The notes under the pieces: model-generated
The model's input: only the letters and a program-made list of their open reading frames with translations
Database searches by the model: none
Told to the model about the DNA's origin: nothing
Shown: positions 1-5,448 of the stretch, piece by piece
How positions within the stretch are numbered: position 1 is the stretch's first letter
Layout of the letters: the number at the start of each line of letters is the position of its first letter
Program-made: the position numbers and the translations under genes
Assembly: GCA_050725495.1 (NCBI GenBank)
Contig: JBOHHM010000312.1
Coordinates: 1 to 10,761 of the forward strand
Direction: 5' to 3'
Length of the DNA: 10,761 nt
Source of the DNA: JBOHHM01 sp050725495
Lineage (GTDB): Bacteria > Pseudomonadota > Gammaproteobacteria > Burkholderiales > Burkholderiaceae_C

Positions 1-3000
1 TCTTCCGAGACCGCGATATGGGCCAGCAGCAGCGCCTCCATCTCGACCGGCGGCAAGTCCTTGGCCAGGCCGATCAGGTTGCGCGGCTTGGGCATGTCAG
101 CGCGCCGGTACACCTCCTTGAGCAGGACCGGGTATTCGGTCTCGCTCACCGTGACCACGGCCGACGCGGTTGGGCCGGCCAGCACGGCCTCGCGGCGCTT
201 TTCGGCCTGCACCAGCTGCTTGAGGCGCTCGCGCGTGAAGCCGGCGCGCTCAGCCTCCAGACTGGCCGTGCCGACCACCGTCATCTTCAATGCGGGGCGT
301 TCCACCAGCGCCTTGGCCACCTTGTCCAGCCCCTGCCGCGCCTCGGCGCTCAGCACCGCGCTGCCAGGCGCAAAGCCCACGATGCTGAGTTCATCGCCGC
401 CGCCCAAGGCACTGGCCAGCAAGCTGAACGGCGAGCTCACGGCCTTGGCGATCAGGTTCACGATCGCCTTGAAGATGACAGGCCCCAGGCTGAACTGCGG
501 GTCGTTGAGCGAGCCGCTCACCGGCAGGTTGATGTCGATCACGCCGTTGCGGTCGGCCAGCAGGGCCACGGCCAGCCGCACCGGCAGGCTGTTGGGCGCG
601 CCATCGACCTTGTCGCCAAAGCTCAGCTGGTTGAGCACCAGCTGATTGCTGGCCGTAAGCCGCCCGTCGGGCAGCACCTCGTAGGCCACGTCCATGCTGA
701 GCTTGCCGCGCTCGATGCCGTGGCCCGCGTACTTGACCGAATACGGCGACAGCGGTGAGAGTTCCAGATCGCGCACCCGGCCCTTGATATCCAGCGCCGC
801 AGGCTGGGCCAGCGGATTGAGCTTGCCCAGGATTTCCAGCGAAGCCGTTCCCTCGGCGCGGCCGCGCAACTCCAGATCGGCCAGCTGTGCCGAGCCCTGC
901 GTTGACTGCGATGAGAAGGCACCGAGCTTGCCGGTCAGCTCGCTGAGGCTGGCCGAGTAATTGGGCTTGACGAAGCGGTCCGAGAAAAACACCCTGCCGT
1001 TGACCAGGCTGACCGGGCCGACGTTGATGACCGGAGTCGGGCCGGCGGCCCCAGTTTGCGCGCCTTTTGGCGCCGTAGCCCTTACGGGATCTTGAGCAGC
1101 CGCTATCAAACTGGAAGCAGCGGCGGGTGCCATGCTCGCCGTGCCCGCCGGGACCGAAGACTTCACCAGATCCTGCAGATTGATGCGGCCGTTGTCGTGG
1201 ACGATGACGCGGGCGAAGAAATCGCTGAGCGTGGTCTCTTTCACATCCACCGTGGTCGCGGCGCCGGGCGCCAGCGCGAACTTCAGGCCGCGCAGACTCA
1301 AGGCTTTCCAGCTCAGCAGCTCTTCGCTGAGCTGCAGGCTGCCCGCGCCCGGCTGCGCGCTGTTGGCCCGCAGTTCCTCCAGGGCCGTGTCGCCGCTGAC
1401 CTGCAGCCTGGGCCCGGCCTTGCTGTCGGCATAGCTGAGCTGGCCCTTGAAACTCGCATCCGCGCGCAACAACTCGATATTCAGCGCGTCGGCAAAATAG
1501 GGCTCGAAGGCGTGCAGCGGCAGGTGCACGGCCTGCAGCTGGCCCTGTGTGGCCAGCGGGCCCAGGGCCAGCGTGCCGCGGTAGTCCAGCCGTCCGGGCT
1601 CGGCCCGCCCGGCGCCCAAGCGGGCCGACAGGGCCAGCGGCGCCGGCCTCTTGCCGTCGGACGCGAAATTCTTCAACTGCAGCCTCAGCTCCGACAGCTC
1701 GAACGCCACCGGCTTGGGCCCGACCTTGTCCAGATAGGAGACGGCACCGGCATCCAGCGCCAGATCGCCGATGGCGATGGCCCAGGGCCGCGTCGCGTCG
1801 GCCGCCGCTGCTGGTGCCGCCGCGCTGGCGGAGGGCGAATTTGACGGCGGCTTTTTGAGCCAGCGCTCGAACATCCAGCGCTGGTCCTCGCCGCGCTCGA
1901 CTCGGGCCCTGGGCTGCGTCACCGTCAGCTGGCCCAGGCTGACGGACTGGCGACTCAGGTCCAGCTGCGCCTGCGCCAGCTCCAGCTTCTTGATGCTGGC
2001 CAGCGCCGCCTGGCCCTGGGTCAGGGCCAGGTTGTCCAGCGTGAGCTGCTTGGCGCTCACGACCCATTCGCCAGCCGATCCACCCGGCGCCTGACCGTTG
2101 CCCCCCGACGCCTTCCAGACCAGCCCCAGCTCGGCCCCCAGCCGGCCGCCCAGCGTGGGCTCAATGAACTGCGCGAGGTAGGGCGCCACCACGTTCAGCG
2201 GCAGCGCGCTCAGCGTCGCGGTCACGGTGGCCAGGCGGTCCGTGGCCTGGCCGCTGAAGCTCAGGCTCGCGGCCTCGGGCTGGCTGTCGATGGCCGCCAC
2301 GCCGCTGAACTGCAGCGGCTGGGCCAACGGCAGCGCGATGGCCGCGGCGTCCAGCGCCAAGTCGCGCAGGGCCAGCTGTGCCGTCGGGGCCGTGGCCTCG
2401 TCGCGCCAGGCCAGTACGCCGCCGCGCACGGCCAGCTTGGCGACGGCCACCGTCCAGGGGCTGGTCTCCGGGTCTTTTGGGTTTGTAGCCCCTGTCGTTG
2501 GGGCGTTACCCGCTATCGTTTTGGTAGCGTCCGGTGCCGTGGAAGCCAGCGCCAGATTCAGGCGCCCGCCCTTGTCACGCAGCGCCGAGAGGCGGGGCGC
2601 GGCCAAGTCCACCGAGGCCAGCCGGACCAGCCGCTCCAGCGGCCGCAATTCGTCCAGTGCGAGCCTGAGCGAGTCGAAAGCCAGCAGTTCGCGACTCCGG
2701 GCATCGGCCAGCTTGACGCCGCGGGCCTCCACCAGGCCGCTGAGCTTGACCGCCATGCGGGGCCGCTGCTCGAACGCCAGTTGCAGATCGGCATTGAGCA
2801 CGGCCGTCTGCAGCTGGACCGGCAGGCCGGCCGGAAGGTAGGCCAGGTAGGGAGCGAGGTCCAAACCGGCGAACCTGATCGTGGCGTCGGCCTTGCGGGT
2901 CTGGGCGAACGGGGTGCCCTGGGCCGCGGTATCGAAGCGGCTGCCGTTGAGCTCGAAGGCCAGCCGGGGCTCGACCAGCAGCTCGCGCTTGGAATCCAGA

Positions 3001-3554
3001 TTGCTCAAAAATGGAAGCGTCAGGCGCAGATCGCGCAGCTCGTGGGTCTTGCTGACCGACTGGTCGGTGAAATCGACCGAGCCCTCGCTCAGGGCCAGGT
3101 TGTGCAGTGCAAACTTCGGCGGCTCGCTGCCCGGCGAGTCAGACGGCCGGCTCAAGCGGGCCAGAATGTCGTCAATGTCGTAGCGGCCGGCCCCCAAGTG
3201 CGTCAGCTTCAAGTGCAGGGCCTCCACCACCACCGCATCCACCACCGGTGCCAGCCTCAGCAGCGATTGCAGCTCACCGTCCAAATAGAAGCGCCGAACC
3301 TGCAGCTGGGCCGAAGCGCCATCGGCCGTGGCCACCGTCAAGTCGCTGAGGGTGAGCTCCAGCGTCCAGGGCTTGAAGTCGACAGCACCGATGCTGACCC
3401 TGCGCCCCAACTGCTCGCTGGCGAGCTTCTCGGCCTGGCTTTTGACCAGCGGCGGAACCGCCAGCCAGCCCAGCCCCCACAGCACCGCCACGCCGGCAGC
3501 CGCCCAAACCGCCCACCTGAACCACTTGTTATTCTTGATTGCATGCTTGTCCAT
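1..3554 (-). CDS. DUF748/AsmA-like envelope protein, partial (C-terminus beyond window)
   Basis: One uninterrupted frame runs from ATG at 3554 to the window edge, about 1184 codons with no stop. Residues ~12-34 form a single hydrophobic segment (WFRWAVWAAAGVAVLWGLGW), typical of an inner-membrane anchor with a large periplasmic body. The rest is long repetitive beta-rich AsmA-like sequence (LxLxDLxL patterns). Near residues ~1000-1070 comes the hallmark block LLADRNGVIDINLPVSGSLN followed by DPQFSLGP, which I recognise from DUF748/AsmA_2 proteins. These relate to the AsmA/TamB/YhdP group implicated in lipid transport or envelope integrity; a specific role is not shown. Ala/Pro-rich linkers at residues ~343-360 and ~813-830 derive from a dispersed repeat. 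There is no strong ribosome-binding site (only GGGG close to the ATG); an in-frame TTG at 3572 is a weaker alternative. It diverges from the downstream transglycosylase gene. Confidence 0.9.
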   Translation of the reverse strand, partial: MDKHAIKNNKWFRWAVWAAAGVAVLWGLGWLAVPPLVKSQAEKLASEQLGRRVSIGAVDFKPWTLELTLSDLTVATADGASAQLQVRRFYLDGELQSLLRLAPVVDAVVVEALHLKLTHLGAGRYDIDDILARLSRPSDSPGSEPPKFALHNLALSEGSVDFTDQSVSKTHELRDLRLTLPFLSNLDSKRELLVEPRLAFELNGSRFDTAAQGTPFAQTRKADATIRFAGLDLAPYLAYLPAGLPVQLQTAVLNADLQLAFEQRPRMAVKLSGLVEARGVKLADARSRELLAFDSLRLALDELRPLERLVRLASVDLAAPRLSALRDKGGRLNLALASTAPDATKTIAGNAPTTGATNPKDPETSPWTVAVAKLAVRGGVLAWRDEATAPTAQLALRDLALDAAAIALPLAQPLQFSGVAAIDSQPEAASLSFSGQATDRLATVTATLSALPLNVVAPYLAQFIEPTLGGRLGAELGLVWKASGGNGQAPGGSAGEWVVSAKQLTLDNLALTQGQAALASIKKLELAQAQLDLSRQSVSLGQLTVTQPRARVERGEDQRWMFERWLKKPPSNSPSASAAAPAAAADATRPWAIAIGDLALDAGAVSYLDKVGPKPVAFELSELRLQLKNFASDGKRPAPLALSARLGAGRAEPGRLDYRGTLALGPLATQGQLQAVHLPLHAFEPYFADALNIELLRADASFKGQLSYADSKAGPRLQVSGDTALEELRANSAQPGAGSLQLSEELLSWKALSLRGLKFALAPGAATTVDVKETTLSDFFARVIVHDNGRINLQDLVKSSVPAGTASMAPAAASSLIAAAQDPVRATAPKGAQTGAAGPTPVINVGPVSLVNGRVFFSDRFVKPNYSASLSELTGKLGAFSSQSTQGSAQLADLELRGRAEGTASLEILGKLNPLAQPAALDIKGRVRDLELSPLSPYSVKYAGHGIERGKLSMDVAYEVLPDGRLTASNQLVLNQLSFGDKVDGAPNSLPVRLAVALLADRNGVIDINLPVSGSLNDPQFSLGPVIFKAIVNLIAKAVSSPFSLLASALGGGDELSIVGFAPGSAVLSAEARQGLDKVAKALVERPALKMTVVGTASLEAERAGFTRERLKQLVQAEKRREAVLAGPTASAVVTVSETEYPVLLKEVYRRADMPKPRNLIGLAKDLPPVEMEALLLAHIAVSE
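1064..1118. repeat. Dispersed 55-bp repeat, copy A, inside the DUF748 gene
   Basis: This segment aligns without gaps to 2474-2528: CTTTTGG at one end, then GTAGCCC, a variable middle, CCGCTATC, and TGG.AGC at the other end; I count 31 of 55 identities, concentrated at the two ends. It contains the pairable blocks CCC/GGG and TAGC/GCTA, as in copy B. It encodes residues ~813-830 of the DUF748 protein, in a low-complexity Ala-rich stretch (ASSLIAAAQDPVRATAPK) using codons rare elsewhere in the gene (ATA, AGG, GTA). It resembles a short intergenic repeat I recall as abundant in Comamonadaceae genomes; that link is from memory. Confidence 0.7.
2474..2528. repeat. Dispersed 55-bp repeat, copy B, inside the DUF748 gene
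   Basis: This is the partner of the repeat at 1064-1118, with the same length, orientation and reading frame (offset 1410 bp, a multiple of three). The middle can form GCCCC/GGGGC, flanked by TAGC/GCTA. It encodes ATKTIAGNAPTTGATNPK (residues ~343-360), sharing A1, IA at 5-6, AT at 14-15 and PK at 17-18 with the peptide from copy A. It lies in a linker between beta-rich segments and uses AT-richer codons (ATA, ACA, AAA) than the surrounding gene. Confidence 0.7.
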
Positions 3555-3618
3555 GCCCCGATTTTCATTCAAGCGGCAAAACGTCAATCGCAGGGCCGAG
3601 CGCGAAGCACAAATGAGA

Positions 3619-3657
3619 AAGCCCGGACGGTTGACCTGAAGCCTACCCGCCGGGCTT
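3619..3657. repeat. Inverted repeat upstream of the DUF748 gene
   Basis: AAGCCCGG (3619-3626) is perfectly complementary to CCGGGCTT (3650-3657). With a single A bulge at 3627 the stem extends to 11 bp (CGG 3628-3630 with CCG 3647-3649), enclosing a 16-nt loop. It sits about 65 nt before the DUF748 start, so on the minus strand it could be a leader hairpin. The following minus-strand bases (TCTCATTTGT) are only moderately T-rich. Confidence 0.5.
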
Positions 3658-3723
3658 GACGGCTGACCAAATAGCCCTTGCCGTCTTGGTTCGCAACAGG
3701 GAGATAGAAGTCCCACGTTGCGC

Positions 3724-3745
3724 TGGAAGCAAGAGATTGCTTCCA
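3724..3745 (+). terminator. Hairpin with GNRA-type loop and T-rich tail (terminator-like)
   Basis: TGGAAGCAA (3724-3732) and TTGCTTCCA (3737-3745) form a perfect 9-bp stem closing the tetraloop GAGA, which fits GNRA. On the plus strand it is followed by TATTTT. The architecture resembles an intrinsic terminator, but no plus-strand gene is recognised upstream, so it could end a short untranslated transcript or be a leader structure. Stem GC content is moderate. Confidence 0.35.
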
Positions 3746-4015
3746 TATTTTGCCGGGGCTGCTTCCTCCACACTTCTCGCGCTGTATGGGCTGGCTCCTA
3801 CCGGCGGCCGCCTGATTTCTCAGGCACTATTAACTTAGCAAACGCCCCAGGGGATTACAAATCGGGTTTTTAATGGCAAGGCACGCCATGATTGCCACTT
3901 TCTTCTTGACACAATTCCTTCAGGCGCGCCGGCGACCAGCTCGGCGCAGCCGGGCGCCCGAGAACTCCCGGGACAGTGGCACTTTCCGGGATTGCCAGCG
4001 CCCCGCATGACTGCC

Positions 4016-4034
4016 CCGCTATCGTTTGCGTAGC
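4016..4034. repeat. Half copy of the dispersed repeat (right half only)
   Basis: CCGCTATCGTTTGCGTAGC closely matches the right end of copy B (CCGCTATCGTTTTGGTAGC, 17 of 19 identical). The left half is not convincingly present upstream, so this looks like a decayed or truncated copy. Confidence 0.4.
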
Positions 4035-4133
4035 TGTCCACGCCTGCGCGAGGCAGCGACGAAGCGCCCGCACCACCTCCATCGATGTAACAAAACTGAA
4101 ACACTTGAATCTGGAACTGTGGTTTTAAACAGC

Positions 4134-4165
4134 ATCTATAGATTCATTATGAATAACATGTTATT
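4134..4165. promoter_or_regulatory. Two perfect palindromes upstream of the transglycosylase promoter (candidate operators)
   Basis: ATCTATAGAT (4134-4143) and AATAACATGTTATT (4152-4165) are perfect palindromes whose centres are 20 bp apart, about two helical turns, in an AT-rich block. The second ends 9 bp before the -35 hexamer at 4175. Placement suits an activator or repressor; neither matches a regulator consensus I can name. Confidence 0.4.
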
Positions 4166-4174
4166 TTTTTATTC

Positions 4175-4204
4175 TTGACTTGATATTTTGAGGCAACCTA
4201 GAAT
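4175..4204 (+). promoter_or_regulatory. Sigma70-type promoter for the lytic transglycosylase gene
   Basis: A -35 hexamer TTGACT (4175-4180) and a -10 hexamer TAGAAT (4199-4204) are separated by 18 bp and each match consensus at 5 of 6 positions. They lie in an AT-rich island in otherwise GC-rich DNA. Transcription would start near 4211, giving a leader of about 180 nt before ATG 4393. Confidence 0.65.
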
Positions 4205-4234
4205 CGGTCATCCCAGCCAAGAACTGGGGATAAC

Positions 4235-4255
4235 CCGAACCCGCTGCCGAACCCG
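4235..4255 (+). repeat. 9-bp direct repeat in the transglycosylase leader
   Basis: CCGAACCCG occurs at 4235-4243 and again at 4247-4255, separated by CTG (12-bp period), roughly 25-45 nt into the predicted transcript. Just before it, CCCAG/CTGGG can form a small hairpin (about 4212-4228). No known function. Confidence 0.35.
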
Positions 4256-4392
4256 GCTAAGTCACATCGCTGCCAAAGTCTTGAATAGACAGAGCAGGAT
4301 GTTGATGGCGTACCAATCCAAACGAGGAACCTGTTGTTGTGATGCTGCCCGGCAGCGTCTGGCACCAGTCTCCGCTACGAGGAGGAAGTGCT

Positions 4393-5202
4393 ATGACAGC
4401 GCTAGGAAAAACAGCCCGCGGCCTGCGAGTCTTCGCATCCGATGTCGCAGATGGCTTTTTCGAGATCACGCACAACAGTTTCGCCCTGCTGGGCCTGGCC
4501 GTGGTGTTTGCCGTGGTCACCCTGACCGCCCGCCCCGACCTGCGTCAGGCCGGTGAAGAAAAACTGATGAGCTGGCTTCAGGCGCGCCAGGATGCCCTGC
4601 TGGGTACCGAAGTGGAAGCCGGCCCGAGCGATCGCGCCATGGCCGCCGACCCCCAGGACCTGCCCAAGCAGCAGGCGGCCGTGGCCTACTGGCTCAGCAA
4701 GAAGTACCGCGTGGCCCCCGAGCCGCTGAGCGTGCTGGTGGCCGAGGCCTATGAGATCGGCGGGCGCACCAAGCTCGACCCCACGCTGATTCTGGCGATC
4801 ATGGCCATTGAGTCGAGCTTCAACCCGTTTGCCCAAAGCGCGATGGGTGCGCAAGGCCTGATGCAGGTCATGACCGGCGTGCACAGCGACAAATATGAAA
4901 ACTTTGGTGGAAAGCTCGCGGCCTTCGACCCGGTGACCAATCTGCGCGTGGGGGTCAAGGTGCTGCAGGAATGCATTGCCCGCGCCGGCTCGCTCGAAGG
5001 CGGACTCAAGTATTACGTGGGCGCGGCCAAAATCGTGGACGACGGCGGTTACGCCGCCAAGGTGCTGGCCGAGCATGCGCGCTTGCGGCAGGTGGCCACG
5101 GGCCGGGCAGCCTCTGCCGCCGCCGCTCAGGCGGTTCCGGTGCGCGCCCCGGCCCCGGCGACCGTCGTCGGCGAGAAAGTCGCCCTGCTGTCCAATTCCT
5201 GA
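4393..5202 (+). CDS. Membrane-anchored lytic transglycosylase (SLT domain)
   Basis: This 269-residue protein is predicted to cleave the MurNAc-GlcNAc bond of peptidoglycan with 1,6-anhydro product formation. The start at 4393 is chosen because a near-perfect ribosome-binding site (GAGGAGGA, 4379-4386) lies 6 nt upstream; an in-frame ATG at 4339 would add 18 residues but has no such site. Residues ~29-47 (SFALLGLAVVFAVVTLT) form a transmembrane segment without an evident signal-peptidase site, so an N-in anchor with a periplasmic domain is expected. The SLT domain spans ~125-230: MAIESSFNP with presumed catalytic Glu140, and GAQGLMQV at 152-159. The usual AYNxG motif region reads YYVGAA (207-212). 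The C-terminal ~35 residues are an Ala/Pro-rich tail. It has its own promoter and ends 28 nt before the glyA -10-like element. Confidence 0.88.
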   Translation: MTALGKTARGLRVFASDVADGFFEITHNSFALLGLAVVFAVVTLTARPDLRQAGEEKLMSWLQARQDALLGTEVEAGPSDRAMAADPQDLPKQQAAVAYWLSKKYRVAPEPLSVLVAEAYEIGGRTKLDPTLILAIMAIESSFNPFAQSAMGAQGLMQVMTGVHSDKYENFGGKLAAFDPVTNLRVGVKVLQECIARAGSLEGGLKYYVGAAKIVDDGGYAAKVLAEHARLRQVATGRAASAAAAQAVPVRAPAPATVVGEKVALLSNS

Positions 5203-5229
5203 GCGCCGCGGCTCGGGCCGCCAGTCAGC

Positions 5230-5235
5230 TACACT
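5230..5235 (+). promoter_or_regulatory. Candidate -10 element for glyA
   Basis: TACACT (5230-5235) matches the sigma70 -10 consensus at 4 of 6 positions. It sits so that transcription would begin near 5241-5242, at the first base pair of the riboswitch P1 stem. No clear -35 is seen at the right spacing. A GC hairpin (GCGGC TCGG GCCGC, 5208-5221) covers the -35 region and may be the 3' end of the transglycosylase transcript. Confidence 0.4.
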
Positions 5236-5261
5236 AGCCGGGTACGCGACTGGCGATAGGC

Positions 5262-5283
5262 GCGGCACCCCCAGGGCAGCCGC
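5262..5283 (+). other. Extra hairpin between the riboswitch junction and P2
   Basis: GCGGC (5262-5266) pairs with GCCGC (5279-5283) around a 12-nt loop. It lies within ~35 nt separating TGGCG from GTGG, where the family usually has only a few bases. Confidence 0.4.
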
Positions 5284-5297
5284 CGCTGACGTGGATC

Positions 5298-5349
5298 ACC
5301 ACAAGAGCTGACCCCCTGCGACACCGAAGGGTCACTTCTTGGCAACCAC
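5298..5349 (+). repeat. 42-nt hairpin segment flanked by ACCAC direct repeats in riboswitch P2
   Basis: ACCAC at 5298-5302 and at 5345-5349 bracket a 42-nt segment (5303-5344) that contains TGACCC (5309-5314) and GGGTCA (5328-5333), able to form a 6-bp stem that may be extended by AAGA/TCTT. Removing the segment with one repeat would leave GTGGATCACCACGGGGA, a textbook ZTP P2 hairpin. Confidence 0.55.
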
Positions 5350-5439
5350 GGGGAAGCGTACCGCCCCGGACCCATTGGGCCAGGGTGTTCCGCCGTTCGC
5401 CTGGGCAGCCCTTGTTTTACACAGGGACCATCGTCTTTC

Positions 5440-5448
5440 AGGACTGCC
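5440..5448 (+). promoter_or_regulatory. glyA ribosome-binding site and possible riboswitch-controlled switch
   Basis: AGGA (5440-5443) sits 5 nt before the glyA ATG. The spacer CTGCC (5444-5448) is complementary to GGCAG (5404-5408), which overlaps the 3' end of the aptamer signature. A hairpin CCCTTGT/ACA.AGGG (5409-5426) lies between them but has no T-run, so control is more likely at translation than by intrinsic termination. Confidence 0.4.

Larger units (their letters stand above)
3555..4174. other. Intergenic region without a recognisable gene
   Basis: This 620-bp stretch separates the divergent DUF748 and transglycosylase genes. I found no convincing coding region: short open frames lack ribosome-binding sites and recognisable sequence. 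It holds several inverted repeats (3619-3657; 3724-3745; TGGCAA/TTGCCA at 3874-3897; the palindrome CGGGCGCCCG at 3951-3960), a half copy of the dispersed repeat (4016-4034) and an AT-rich block from ~4100. The DUF748 promoter should lie here on the minus strand, but no good -35/-10 pair is evident. Confidence 0.6.
5240..5407 (+). promoter_or_regulatory. ZTP (ZMP/pfl-motif) riboswitch controlling glyA
   Basis: The conserved parts of the ZTP aptamer appear in order. P1 is GGTACGC (5241-5247) pairing perfectly with GCGTACC (5356-5362). The junction GACTGGCG (5248-5255) follows. The 3' side of P2 and its junction read CCACGGGGAAGC (5346-5357). P3 is CGGACCC (5367-5373) with GGG/TCCG (5383-5392). 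The signature CGCCTGGGCA (5398-5407) follows, whose CGCC can pair with GGCG at 5252-5255 as the known pseudoknot. The class binds ZTP/ZMP, which accumulate when 10-formyl-THF is low, and typically raises expression of one-carbon and purine genes; glyA is a known type of target. The P2 region (5256-5349) is much longer than the short hairpin I know for the family. The call is from recognition of motifs, not a covariance-model score. Confidence 0.88.

Noticed and set aside
18..758. Plus-strand open frame of 246 codons
   Set aside because: Antisense to the DUF748 gene in GC-rich DNA, with low-complexity His/Gln/Arg-rich sequence and no ribosome-binding site.
391..2067. Long minus-strand open frame of 558 codons
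   Set aside because: It is a different frame of the same strand as the DUF748 gene; its product is Gly/Arg/Gln-rich out-of-frame sequence, while the neighbouring frame is open for 1184 codons and encodes recognisable DUF748 sequence.
3656..3838. 60-codon plus-strand frame in the intergenic region
   Set aside because: Starts with TTG, has no ribosome-binding site, crosses the 3724-3745 hairpin and resembles nothing known.
3906..3911. TTGACA perfect -35-like hexamer on the plus strand
   Set aside because: No acceptable -10 hexamer at 16-18 bp (the DNA there is GC-rich), so not called as a promoter.
3835..4104. 89-codon minus-strand frame in the intergenic region
   Set aside because: No ribosome-binding site or recognisable sequence, and it spans several inverted repeats and the half repeat.
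4402..5268. Minus-strand open frame of 288 codons
   Set aside because: Antisense to the lytic transglycosylase, which has a clear domain and a near-perfect ribosome-binding site.
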